Source of the DNA: JAJYTI01 sp035302145
GTDB taxonomy: Bacteria > Bacteroidota > Bacteroidia > Flavobacteriales > Flavobacteriaceae
Assembly (NCBI GenBank): GCA_035302145.1
Contig: DATGSX010000040.1
Span: 1-32,236 of the forward strand
Length of the DNA stretch: 32,236 bases
Direction of reading: 5' to 3'
Numbering within the stretch: position 1 is the stretch's first letter; each line of letters begins with the position of its first letter. The notes beneath the pieces are model-generated. The model was not told the DNA's origin and made no database searches. It saw nothing but the letters and a program-made list of their open reading frames with translations. A program made the position numbers and the translations under genes. Positions 1 to 7,171 of the stretch are shown here, piece after piece.

Positions 1-125
1 GCCATTTCCGATTGCTCATAAAAATCCTGAAAAGCGCTTTCTTTCTTTTTAGGCTCCGTTTGCTGGCAGCTTAATAAAAGGAATGCTGCACCGAGGTAGA
101 GGTATAAGTTAAAGTATCGCTTCAT
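1..125 (-). CDS. Partial lipoprotein gene, cut by window start
   Basis: Reading the minus strand from the ATG at 125-123 gives 41 codons that run off the left edge of the window. The product begins MKRYFNLYLYLGAAFLLLSC, a short basic start, a hydrophobic stretch and a lipobox (LLSC, Cys20). After the Cys comes a charged linker (QQTEPKKKES) and the start of a domain (AFQDFYEQSEMA). It is therefore predicted to be an exported lipoprotein anchored by an N-terminal lipid. Its ATG shares one base with the TAA stop of the DUF4920 gene upstream (TAATG), which suggests translational coupling and one operon. Too little is visible to assign a family. Confidence 0.75.
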   Translation of the reverse strand, partial: MKRYFNLYLYLGAAFLLLSCQQTEPKKKESAFQDFYEQSEM

Positions 126-649
126 TATTTTTTAAGAAAAATCCCTTCTGCAAGGAAAGTATATTCAAGCTTTGGCTCGGTGATAGCCGCTATTTCCTCT
201 TCCGATTTTCCTGCATCTTCTGCATAATGTCGGAGCTCTGCAACAGAAGTTTCAGCTTTGTAGGCTACTCCTTTTATTATGGCATCGGCTTCGGCAGCGT
301 CTTTAGGTACAAAAAACTCGTAATCTTTAAACTTTACAAAAGCTTCGGTACTATTATCTCCTAAATCCAATTTTATCCAACATCCTTTTTTCTGACAAAC
401 CTCATTTACCTTCGTCTTAAAACTAACTTCTACAGAGTCGCCTGCCTTCATACTTTCGTACTTCAGCCTCATTTCTTCTGTAGATAGTAGATTCTCAGTA
501 GTAAAACTTGCACCAAAGTTTTCATACTTACTTAAATCTATTGCTTTTGAAGTTTCGGTAGAATCGATCCTCTCCTTGTTTGTTTGATTACAAGAAAAAA
601 ATATAAGAGCCGAAAGAAGGCTTATGGTAAATAGAAATTTCTTAGTCAT
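125..649 (-). CDS. DUF4920 family lipoprotein
   Basis: This 174-residue protein has a lipoprotein signal peptide: MTKK, a hydrophobic core and the lipobox FFSC with Cys20. The rest matches what I know of the DUF4920 family, small Bacteroidota lipoproteins of unknown function. Visible family traits are the central CQKKGCW segment (two Cys five apart, followed by Trp) and the closing strand EYTFLAEGIFLKK. The two cysteines could bind a metal or form a disulfide, but this is inference. It is the first gene of a two-gene minus-strand unit whose second gene also encodes a lipoprotein and overlaps it by one base. The start is the only ATG placed correctly ahead of the signal peptide. Function is unknown. 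Confidence 0.85.
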   Translation of the reverse strand: MTKKFLFTISLLSALIFFSCNQTNKERIDSTETSKAIDLSKYENFGASFTTENLLSTEEMRLKYESMKAGDSVEVSFKTKVNEVCQKKGCWIKLDLGDNSTEAFVKFKDYEFFVPKDAAEADAIIKGVAYKAETSVAELRHYAEDAGKSEEEIAAITEPKLEYTFLAEGIFLKK

Positions 650-677
650 GATGCTTTATATGTGATATATTAAGAGT

Positions 678-685
678 CAAATATA
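678..685 (-). promoter_or_regulatory. Candidate -7 element for the lipoprotein pair
   Basis: On the minus strand this reads TATATTTG, a full match to the flavobacterial -7 consensus TANNTTTG, about 30 bases upstream of the DUF4920 ATG. No TTG was found at the usual 17-23 base spacing upstream, so only half of the promoter is supported. Confidence 0.35.
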
Positions 686-865
686 ATTAAAACTTCTAAT
701 TAATCTAATAATTAAACTTTGTTGTTGCAAAATGTTAATGGTTGTCGGAAAAGAAATAAGTAACGATAAACCTGTTGTGGGGTTTATTTAATGAAATTAA
801 GCGAAAAAACAGCAAAAAATTATTAATTTAGCAACGCAAAAAAATAATTGATTCTTTACATAGAT

Positions 866-2158
866 ATGGCAAGATTTGAATTGAAATTACCCAAAATGGG
901 GGAGAGTGTAGCCGAAGCAACGGTTACTGCTTGGCTTAAAGAAGTGGGCGACACCATAGAGATGGATGAAGCCGTACTGGAAATAGCAACAGATAAAGTA
1001 GATAGTGAAGTTCCTAGCGAAGTAGAAGGTACGCTTGTAGAAAAGCTTTTTGATGTAGACGATGTGGTACAAGTAGGCCAAACTTTAGCTATAATAGAAA
1101 CAGATGCAGAGATAGAGGATGCTCCAGCTGTCTCCATCGAACCAACCGAGCAAGAGGCTGAAGCTGTAGAAGAAGTTGAAAAGCAAATAGCTCAGGCTAA
1201 AGAGGTTACACAAACTACTATTGCCAATACAGGAGATAGGTTTTACTCTCCACTAGTTCGAAATATTGCTGAAACCGAAGGGATTTCACAAGAAGAGTTA
1301 GACGCTATCAGTGGAACTGGGAAAGAAGGCAGAGTTACCAAAAACGATATTCTTTCGTATGTAGAGAATCGCGGCGCACAGCCTGCTAAACCTGCTGCAG
1401 CAAAACCAGCAGCTTCCAAGCCAGCACCATCACCTGTTGTAGCATCGGGTGGAGATGAGATTATAGAAATGACACGAATGGGGAAACTCATTTCCAAGCA
1501 TATGACCGATAGTATTCAAACGTCGGCACACGTACAATCCTTTGTGGAGTGTGACGTAACTAATATCTGGAACTGGAGAAATAAAGTGAAAGATGCTTTT
1601 GCAGAACGTGAAGGGGAGCGATTGACCTTTACCCCGATATTTATGGAGGCGGTAGCAAAAGCACTGAAGGATTTCCCTATGATGAATATCTCGGTAGATG
1701 GAGATAATATCATTAAACACAAAAATGTAAATTTAGGTATGGCAGCAGCCTTGCCAGATGGGAATTTAATTGTACCAGTTATTAAAAATGCCGATCAACT
1801 AAACTTAGTTGGTATGGCAACTGCAGTTAACGATTTAGCAAATAGAGCTAGAAATAACAAGCTTAAGCCAGACGAAATACAAGGCGGAACTTATACCGTT
1901 ACAAACGTAGGAACTTTTGGCAGCGTTATGGGAACTCCTATTATCAATCAACCACAAGTAGGTATTCTAGCATTAGGAGCCATCCGTAAAGTGCCTGCAG
2001 TTGTAGAAACACCAGAAGGAGACTTTATTGGAATTCGCTATAGAATGTTCTTGTCGCACTCTTACGACCACCGCGTGGTAAATGGAGCGTTAGGCGGACA
2101 GTTTGTAAAGCGCGTAGCAGATTACTTAGAAGCTTGGGATGTAGACCGATACTTTTAG
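866..2158 (+). CDS. 2-oxo acid dehydrogenase E2, dihydrolipoyl acyltransferase
   Basis: This 430-residue protein is the acyltransferase core (E2) of a 2-oxo acid dehydrogenase complex, transferring an acyl group from lipoamide to CoA in the cytoplasm. In order it has a lipoyl domain (about 1-80; lipoyl lysine K44 in ATDKVDSE), an acidic linker, an E1/E3-binding domain (about 126-168, from FYSPLVRNIA to ILSYV), an Ala/Pro-rich flexible linker (about 170-192) and the catalytic domain (about 198-430) with the active-site motif DHRVVNG (His402). I chose the ATG at 866 because it starts directly at MARFELKLPKMGES. A TTG at 848 would only add six residues. No E1 or E3 gene is adjacent, so the substrate (branched-chain 2-oxo acids, pyruvate or another) cannot be fixed; the single lipoyl domain and general form fit the branched-chain/generic E2 class common in Flavobacteriia. 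Confidence 0.93.
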   Translation: MARFELKLPKMGESVAEATVTAWLKEVGDTIEMDEAVLEIATDKVDSEVPSEVEGTLVEKLFDVDDVVQVGQTLAIIETDAEIEDAPAVSIEPTEQEAEAVEEVEKQIAQAKEVTQTTIANTGDRFYSPLVRNIAETEGISQEELDAISGTGKEGRVTKNDILSYVENRGAQPAKPAAAKPAASKPAPSPVVASGGDEIIEMTRMGKLISKHMTDSIQTSAHVQSFVECDVTNIWNWRNKVKDAFAEREGERLTFTPIFMEAVAKALKDFPMMNISVDGDNIIKHKNVNLGMAAALPDGNLIVPVIKNADQLNLVGMATAVNDLANRARNNKLKPDEIQGGTYTVTNVGTFGSVMGTPIINQPQVGILALGAIRKVPAVVETPEGDFIGIRYRMFLSHSYDHRVVNGALGGQFVKRVADYLEAWDVDRYF

Positions 2159-2186
2159 TAAAATAAATTAAAATTAAATCAGAATT

Positions 2187-2238
2187 AAAACTTGCCTACT
2201 CCTAAAGTTTATAACAAGCTGGAATAGGCAAGTTTTTT
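2187..2238 (+). terminator. Intrinsic terminator after the E2 gene
   Basis: A perfect 12-base inverted repeat (2187-2198, AAAACTTGCCTA, pairing with 2225-2236) encloses a 26-base loop and runs into a T-tract ending at 2238. It lies 29 bases after the E2 stop codon. The exonuclease ATG follows only 20 bases later, so that operon depends on readthrough or on a promoter overlapping the hairpin. Confidence 0.8.
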
Positions 2239-2257
2239 CGTATAAAACAAACCTAAG

Positions 2258-3031
2258 ATGAAACTTAAATTAAGCAAACCACTCTGCTTTTTCGACCTAG
2301 AAACAACTGGTATACAGGTAGCAAGCGATAGAATTGTAGAAATATCTATATTAAAGGTGTTTCCGAATGGCAATAAAGAGAGCTTAACGCTTCGTGTAAA
2401 CCCCGAAATGCCTATTCCACCAGAGTCAACTGCCATTCATGGAATTTCCGACGAGATGGTAGCTAACGAACCTACGTTCAAAGAACTGGCACCGCGTATC
2501 TACGAAATGATTAAGGATTCTGATTTAGCAGGATTTAATTCCAATCGATTTGATATACCACTTTTAGCTGAAGAACTTTTACGAGCAGATATAGATTTCG
2601 ACCTAAAAAGAGCCTCTGCAGTAGACGTACAAACTATTTTCCATAAGAAGGAGAAACGAACTTTGGAAGCTGCTTATAAGTTTTATTGCGATAAAGAACT
2701 AGAGAATGCGCATAGTGCCGAAGCCGATACTATGGCTACGTATGAGGTGTTGAAAGCTCAATTAGAGCGATATGATGATTTAGAGAATGACGTCAACTTC
2801 TTGGCAGAATATAGTAAGCATAAAGAATTTGTTGATTTCGCTGGATATATTGCTTATAATGAGGATGGCGATGAGGTGTTTTCTTTTGGAAAACATAGAG
2901 GAAAACGAGTGGTGGATATTTTAGAAAGCGAACCCGGATATTTTGGATGGCTATTAAATGCTGACTTTCCGTTGTATACTAAACGCGTTTTAACCCGTAT
3001 TCGCTTACAAGAATTAAATACAAAGAAGTAA
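2258..3031 (+). CDS. DEDDh 3'-5' exonuclease with extra C-terminal module
   Basis: This 257-residue protein has an N-terminal DnaQ-like DEDDh exonuclease domain. Exo I is FFDLETTG (D13, E15), Exo II is AGFNSNRFD (D99) and Exo III is AHSAEAD (H152, D157), so all four acidic metal ligands and the general-base His are present. IHGISDEMV (60-68) is another typical DnaQ/epsilon-like segment. From about 195 to 245 there is a second small domain (FSFGKHRGKRVVDI, then GYFGWLLNADFP), which resembles the short DUF3820-like module appended to some exonucleases. This single-chain form is common in Flavobacteriia and is not necessarily the replicative proofreading subunit. It could act in DNA repair or RNA trimming. 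It is the first gene of a tight run, with the FAH gene starting three bases after its last base. Confidence 0.88.
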   Translation: MKLKLSKPLCFFDLETTGIQVASDRIVEISILKVFPNGNKESLTLRVNPEMPIPPESTAIHGISDEMVANEPTFKELAPRIYEMIKDSDLAGFNSNRFDIPLLAEELLRADIDFDLKRASAVDVQTIFHKKEKRTLEAAYKFYCDKELENAHSAEADTMATYEVLKAQLERYDDLENDVNFLAEYSKHKEFVDFAGYIAYNEDGDEVFSFGKHRGKRVVDILESEPGYFGWLLNADFPLYTKRVLTRIRLQELNTKK

Positions 3032-3033
3032 TT

Positions 3034-3645
3034 ATGAAAATTGTTTGTGTAGGTCGGAATTATGCTGCACATATCGAAGAGCTAGAAAACGAACGGCCAG
3101 AAAACCCTGTGTTGTTTTTAAAGCCTAGTACCGCAGTATTACCAACTGATCAGGATTTTCAAATACCTGACTTTACAAACAACCTGCATTACGAAGTTGA
3201 GGTGTTGGTAAAAATAAATAACGAAGGTAAAAACATTGATCCAAAATCAGCACACCAGTATTATGATCAAATAGGTTTGGGAATAGACTTTACCGCCAGA
3301 GATGTTCAACAAAAAATGAAAGAAAAAGGCTTGCCATGGGAAGTTGCAAAAGCTTTTGATAATGCTGCAGTAATAGGCGATTTCATAAGCAAAAACCAGT
3401 TCAAGTCTATGGAGGACATCCCATTCAGTCTAAAGAAAAACGGTGAAATAGTTCAAGATGGTAATACTTCGCATATGCTGTGGAAAGTCGATGAACTAAT
3501 TGCTTATATATCCACCTATTTTACCCTGCATCCTGGCGATATTATATTTACTGGAACACCTGCAGGAGTTGGTCAAGTGTTTAATGGAGATAAGTTAGAG
3601 GGGTTTATTGAGGAACGTTCCATGTTTACAGTAGCTATTCGATAA
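3034..3645 (+). CDS. Fumarylacetoacetate hydrolase (FAH) family protein
   Basis: This 203-residue protein matches the FAH fold family (hydrolases and decarboxylases acting on acylpyruvates and related beta-diketones, including oxaloacetate decarboxylase-like members). Visible features are CVGRNYAAH near the N-terminus, the metal ligands E54 and E56 in HYEVEV, D85 in GLGIDFTARD, the conserved lysine in WEVAKAFDN (K106), and the closing IIFTGTPAGVG loop. The length fits the minimal single-domain form. The substrate cannot be read from sequence. It lies between the exonuclease and cinA with tiny gaps (2 and 12 bases), so it is probably co-transcribed with them. This neighbourhood does not point to tyrosine catabolism, so I give no gene symbol. 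Confidence 0.87.
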   Translation: MKIVCVGRNYAAHIEELENERPENPVLFLKPSTAVLPTDQDFQIPDFTNNLHYEVEVLVKINNEGKNIDPKSAHQYYDQIGLGIDFTARDVQQKMKEKGLPWEVAKAFDNAAVIGDFISKNQFKSMEDIPFSLKKNGEIVQDGNTSHMLWKVDELIAYISTYFTLHPGDIIFTGTPAGVGQVFNGDKLEGFIEERSMFTVAIR

Positions 3646-3657
3646 TTAATTTTAATC

Positions 3658-4905
3658 ATGAGTAAAGTACAAGCACAGATAATTAGTATAGGCGATGAGT
3701 TGTTGTTAGGGGAGACCATAAATACCAATGCTTCGTTCATAGCAAAGTCTCTACAACGAATTGGGATAGAGGTGAGTAAGATATGGACCATTGCCGATGT
3801 AGAGGAGCAAATGATCGATACAATAAAGTCTGCAGCTAGAGAAACTTCTTTGGTTTTAATGACCGGAGGACTAGGTCCCACCAATGATGATAAAACTCAA
3901 AAAGTGCTTTGTACACTAACAGAAGATAGCTTGGTTCAAAACAAAGATGTATTGGCCGAACTAAAAGCACGTTATATATCTCGTGGTAAACGCGATAATT
4001 GGGAAGTAAATAAAAATCAATCCCTTGTTCCTGCCAATGCTAGAATATTTGTGAACGAAAATGGCACAGCCCCGGCTTTATGGATGACGTATAACGATAC
4101 TACCTGTATTGCTATGCCTGGAGTGCCATTTGAAATGAAAGCCCTGCTTACCAAGCAAATATTACCAGCAATCCAAGAGGTGTTTTCAACTGAGCATATC
4201 TATTACCGCACCTTGCTCACCTACGGACTGGGAGAAAGCGTTTTGTTGCACAGACTAAAAGAATGGGAAGAAGCCTTACCATCAGACGTAAAGCTAGCAT
4301 ATTTACCTTCGGATAGCCAGGTGCGTTTACGACTTTTAGGCTCTAACAAGAGTAGACAGGTTGTTGAACAGAAGATTAATCAATATATTGATGAATTAAC
4401 TTCCTTGTTACCAGATGTTGCAGTAGGTGTAGAAGAGGAGACCAATCTGGTAGAACAAATAATGAATAAACTAAATCATACTAAAAGCACTTTAAGTATA
4501 GCAGAAAGCATCACTGGCGGTTCCTTGTCCAAAAGCATAACACAAGAGTCTGGAGTTTCTAGCTTTTATGCAGGAAGTATTACAGCCTATGCTACAGAAT
4601 CTAAAGTGAATGTTCTAGGAGTCGATTCTCATTTAATAGAGAAACATAGCGTAGTAAGTGCTGAGGTGGCAAAGGCGATGGCCGAGGGAGTGAGCCGACT
4701 TTATAAAACGGACTATGCATTGGCAACCACTGGCGAAGCGGGTCCAACAAAAGGGGATAGTGACGCAGAAATAGGTACAGTTTTTATTGCACTTAAAACG
4801 CCAACAGAAATAAAAGTAGTCAAACATCAATTTGGCAAAATAAGACAAACGGTTATTAAGAGAGCTACAAATGCTGCATTAACCATGTTATGGAAAGAAA
4901 TTTAA
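3658..4905 (+). CDS. cinA: CinA family protein (MoCF domain plus PncC-like amidase)
   Basis: This 415-residue protein has the full two-domain CinA layout. The N-terminal MoCF-like domain (about 5-170) shows GDELLLGETINTN, TGGLGPTNDD and AMPGVPFEMK; in characterised relatives this domain has ADP-ribose pyrophosphatase activity. The C-terminal PncC-like domain (about 260-410) shows SIAESITGG, containing the nucleophilic Ser region, and TTGEAGPTKGD; this domain deamidates nicotinamide mononucleotide in NAD recycling. Both domains look intact, so a role in pyridine nucleotide salvage is likely. Competence induction, the origin of the name, is not implied here. It ends the run that begins with the exonuclease, and the ribosomal cluster downstream has its own promoter. 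Confidence 0.93.
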   Translation: MSKVQAQIISIGDELLLGETINTNASFIAKSLQRIGIEVSKIWTIADVEEQMIDTIKSAARETSLVLMTGGLGPTNDDKTQKVLCTLTEDSLVQNKDVLAELKARYISRGKRDNWEVNKNQSLVPANARIFVNENGTAPALWMTYNDTTCIAMPGVPFEMKALLTKQILPAIQEVFSTEHIYYRTLLTYGLGESVLLHRLKEWEEALPSDVKLAYLPSDSQVRLRLLGSNKSRQVVEQKINQYIDELTSLLPDVAVGVEEETNLVEQIMNKLNHTKSTLSIAESITGGSLSKSITQESGVSSFYAGSITAYATESKVNVLGVDSHLIEKHSVVSAEVAKAMAEGVSRLYKTDYALATTGEAGPTKGDSDAEIGTVFIALKTPTEIKVVKHQFGKIRQTVIKRATNAALTMLWKEI

Positions 4906-4923
4906 AAAACTATTTGTCTTTTA

Positions 4924-4954
4924 TTGTCAGTAAAGAATTAAATTCTTAAGTTTG
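4924..4954 (+). promoter_or_regulatory. Flavobacterial-type promoter for the L28-L33 cluster
   Basis: TTG at 4924-4926 and TAAGTTTG at 4947-4954 are separated by 20 bases, matching the known Bacteroidota sigma-A consensus (TTG, 17-23 bases, TANNTTTG). It lies 36 bases before the L28 ATG. This is the best promoter match I found by eye in the window. Confidence 0.65.
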
Positions 4955-4990
4955 CACTCTGATTTTGAATAACACATAAAGTAAAAGGAA

Positions 4991-5230
4991 ATGTCTAGAG
5001 TTTGTGAATTAACCGGTAAGCGTGCTATGGTTGGGAACAACGTATCCCACGCTAAGAATAGAACTAAGCGTAAGTTTAATGTAAACTTGATGAAGAAGCG
5101 TTTTTATATTCCAGAAGAAGATGAATGGATTACCTTAAACGTATCTACATCGGCGATTAAAAACATTAATAAGCGAGGGATTTACGCAGTTGTTAAGGAA
5201 GCTAGAGAAAAAGGTTTCTTGAAGAAGTAA
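4991..5230 (+). CDS. rpmB: Large-subunit ribosomal protein bL28
   Basis: This 79-residue basic protein begins MSRVCELTGKRAMVGNNVSH, the typical L28 N-terminus, followed by NRTKRKFNVNL and a Lys-rich end. It is a structural component of the 50S subunit. The ATG is preceded by an A-rich leader (aaagtaaaaggaa), the usual Bacteroidota translation context in place of a strong Shine-Dalgarno. It is first in a three-gene ribosomal unit (L28, L33, DUF4295), with 26 bases to the next gene. Confidence 0.97.
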   Translation: MSRVCELTGKRAMVGNNVSHAKNRTKRKFNVNLMKKRFYIPEEDEWITLNVSTSAIKNINKRGIYAVVKEAREKGFLKK

Positions 5231-5256
5231 ATTATCTTTATTAAAAACGAATAGCA

Positions 5257-5439
5257 ATGGCGAAAAAAGGAAATAGAATTCAAGTGATTTTAGAATGTAC
5301 AGAGCATAAAGATTCTGGAAAACCGGGAATGTCTCGATATATCACTACTAAGAATAGAAGAAATACTCCAGATAGATTGGAGCTAAAAAAGTTTAACCCA
5401 ATCCTTAAGAGGATGACTATCCATAAGGAAATAAAATAA
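5257..5439 (+). CDS. rpmG: Large-subunit ribosomal protein bL33
   Basis: This 60-residue protein begins MAKKGNRIQVILECTEH and has the L33 core (SRYITTKNRRNTPDRLELKK, FNPILKR). The zinc-ribbon Cys pairs of the C+ form are absent, since only one Cys is visible, so this is the zinc-independent (C-) form. It lies between L28 and the DUF4295 gene, with the next ATG only 6 bases after its stop. Confidence 0.96.
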   Translation: MAKKGNRIQVILECTEHKDSGKPGMSRYITTKNRRNTPDRLELKKFNPILKRMTIHKEIK

Positions 5440-5445
5440 ATAATC

Positions 5446-5601
5446 ATGGCAAAGAAACCAATATCTAAATTAAGATCAGGGTCGAAAAGATTGACCAAAG
5501 CAATTAAGATGGTTAAATCAGAGGAGACTGGAGCATACGTTTTTGTTGAGGCAATGATGTCGCCAGACTTTGTAGACGATTGGTTTAAAGATCAAGAATA
5601 A
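5446..5601 (+). CDS. DUF4295 family small ribosome-linked protein
   Basis: This 51-residue ORF begins MAKKPISKLRSGSKRLTKAI and ends WFKDQE. The basic N-terminal half followed by the MVKS..TGAYVFVEAMM segment is characteristic of DUF4295, a short family confined to Bacteroidota and encoded directly after L33. From memory, a Flavobacterium ribosome structure showed a Bacteroidota-specific large-subunit protein named bL38 that I believe is this family; treat that link as recollection. Gene order (L28, L33, this gene, then ftsY) is conserved in the phylum and supports a ribosomal role. It is shorter than common gene-calling cut-offs and easily missed. Confidence 0.9.
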   Translation: MAKKPISKLRSGSKRLTKAIKMVKSEETGAYVFVEAMMSPDFVDDWFKDQE

Positions 5602-5630
5602 GCATTCCTGCTACTTAATAATATATAGAT

Positions 5631-5666
5631 AAAGCCACTTTTGTAATAAAAGGTGGCTTGTCTTGT
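5631..5666 (+). terminator. Probable terminator of the ribosomal cluster
   Basis: AAGCCAC (5632-5638) pairs with GTGGCTT (5653-5659), and an A/T-rich extension with one bulged G brings the arms to a short loop. The T-rich tail (gtcttgttg) is weak. It begins 30 bases after the DUF4295 stop codon, a sensible position. Confidence 0.55.
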
Positions 5667-5899
5667 TGTAGCTGCATCCTCCGTCATTTTTACTTCCAGA
5701 GGATAGTTAGTAAGAATACAAAACTTACAATAAATAGTCTGCCAAGTTAATACAGTATATCAATTTACTTAAACGTAAACGAGGAGATGGGACTCAATCC
5801 AATCGATTTGTTTGTTTACTCAAGAAAGAAACGAAAAAGCAGCTAGTCAGAAAAAGAACAGAATTTCGCTTTCTCATCGTAATTAATCTAGCTTTAACG

Positions 5900-5907
5900 T
5901 ATCTTTG
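5900..5907 (+). promoter_or_regulatory. Candidate -7 element for ftsY
   Basis: TATCTTTG matches TANNTTTG exactly and lies 63 bases before the ftsY ATG. The -33 half is not clear: no TTG occurs at 17-23 bases upstream, and the nearest is a TTC at 26 bases. This suggests ftsY can be transcribed apart from the ribosomal genes. Confidence 0.4.
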
Positions 5908-5970
5908 TTTGAATGGTGGTTATTATGTAAATAATATCACCTAAAAATATTATTTTAAATAATTCAGCCT

Positions 5971-6930
5971 ATGAGCTTCTTTAAAAAATTATTCTCGAGA
6001 GAGAAAAAGGAAACTTTAGACAAAGGACTAGAGAAAACAAAGTCAAGCTTTTTTGATAAGCTAAGTAAAGCAGTAGCGGGAAAAAGCAAAGTAGACGATG
6101 ATGTACTAGACGATTTAGAAGAAGTCCTTGTAACTAGTGATGTTGGGGTAGATACTACGCTTAAGATTATCGACAGAATCGAAGCACGCGTTGCCAGAGA
6201 TAAATATGTTGGCACTGCAGAGTTAAACAAAATTCTACGTGAGGAAATAGCAGGTCTTCTTACCGAAACCCATGGTGAAGAATCACCTACCGAATTTTCT
6301 ATACCTAAACAAGATGCACCATACGTAATTATGGTGGTCGGGGTAAATGGTGTAGGAAAAACAACTACTATAGGAAAGTTAGCTCACGAGTTTACTAAGA
6401 AGGGTAAAAAAGTCATATTAGGTGCAGGCGATACTTTCCGTGCTGCAGCAATCGATCAGCTACAGATATGGGCCGATCGAACCGAGACGGAAATGGTAAA
6501 GCAAAAGATGGGAAGCGATCCTGCCAGTGTAGCTTTCGATACCTTAGAAAGAGCTGTAAGTCAGAATGCCGATGTGGTGCTAATAGATACCGCTGGTCGA
6601 TTGCACAATAAAGTGAACTTGATGAACGAGCTTTCTAAGATAAAACGTGTTATGGATAGAGTAATTCCAGGTGCACCTCACGATGTACTACTTGTTTTAG
6701 ATGGCTCTACTGGGCAAAATGCTTTCGAACAAGCAAAGCACTTCACGGCAGCTACAGAAGTCACTTCACTCGCTGTAACAAAACTTGATGGTACAGCAAA
6801 AGGTGGTGTAGTAATTGGAATAAGCGATCAATTCAAAATTCCAGTAAAATACATTGGAGTAGGCGAAGGAATAGACGATCTGCAAGTTTTTAATAAATAT
6901 GAGTTTGTAGATTCTTTCTTCTCAGATTAG
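5971..6930 (+). CDS. ftsY: Signal recognition particle receptor FtsY
   Basis: This 319-residue SRP GTPase docks ribosome-SRP complexes at the inner membrane. The N domain occupies about 20-105. The G domain shows G1 GVNGVGKT (124-131), G2 DTFRAAA (154-160), G3 DTAGR (206-210), G4 TKLDG (270-274) and the closing GVGEGIDDL (297-304). The acidic A domain found in E. coli is missing; instead there is a short Lys-rich N-terminus (FFKKLFSREKK) that probably acts as the membrane-targeting helix, as in other short FtsY proteins. The position after L28, L33 and DUF4295 is conserved in Flavobacteriia. In many relatives rimO follows ftsY, but here a terminator follows. Confidence 0.97.
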   Translation: MSFFKKLFSREKKETLDKGLEKTKSSFFDKLSKAVAGKSKVDDDVLDDLEEVLVTSDVGVDTTLKIIDRIEARVARDKYVGTAELNKILREEIAGLLTETHGEESPTEFSIPKQDAPYVIMVVGVNGVGKTTTIGKLAHEFTKKGKKVILGAGDTFRAAAIDQLQIWADRTETEMVKQKMGSDPASVAFDTLERAVSQNADVVLIDTAGRLHNKVNLMNELSKIKRVMDRVIPGAPHDVLLVLDGSTGQNAFEQAKHFTAATEVTSLAVTKLDGTAKGGVVIGISDQFKIPVKYIGVGEGIDDLQVFNKYEFVDSFFSD

Positions 6931-6953
6931 AATTAGTATTACAGTATAATATG

Positions 6954-6989
6954 AAACCCATAAGCCAGAAATTGACTTATGGGTTTTTT
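6954..6989 (+). terminator. Intrinsic terminator after ftsY
   Basis: A perfect 11-base stem (6954-6964, AAACCCATAAG, with 6976-6986) has an 11-base loop and a run of six T that overlaps the right arm. It lies 23 bases after the ftsY stop codon. Confidence 0.88.
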
Positions 6990-7113
6990 AATGTTTGATT
7001 TCGTGAAATCTGAATCCGATAAAGATACATGGTCAACATGAAAGGTATGTATCTCATATGGTATTATTCAATATAGCTACATTTGTTTTATCGAAGGCCA
7101 ATGTTTAAAAATA

Positions 7114-7149
7114 AAAATCCCCACTTCATAATTTTGAAATGGGGATTTT
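7114..7149 (-). terminator. Terminator of the S9 peptidase gene (probably bidirectional)
   Basis: AAAATCCCCA (7114-7123) pairs perfectly with TGGGGATTTT (7140-7149); after one C-A mismatch the stem continues for three more pairs. On the minus strand it is followed by a long T-rich tract. It lies just beyond the peptidase stop at 7172. Between this and the ftsY terminator (6990-7113) I see only short inverted repeats (6997-7010; 7024-7030 with 7047-7053) and no gene. Confidence 0.8.
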
Positions 7150-7171
7150 CTATTAATAAAAAGCTCTTATG

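Larger units (their letters stand above)
5602..5970 (+). other. 369-base gap between the ribosomal cluster and ftsY
   Basis: I see no convincing gene here. The first part holds the weak hairpin at 5631-5666. The middle (about 5670-5880) has no ORF, no tRNA-like arm sequence and no recognised riboswitch. The end carries a -7-like element at 5900-5907 for ftsY. Confidence 0.6.

Noticed and set aside
848..865. TTG start adding six residues to the E2 protein
   Set aside because: Homologous E2 proteins start at M-(A)-x-F-x-(L/M)-K-(L/M)-P-K, which is the ATG at 866.
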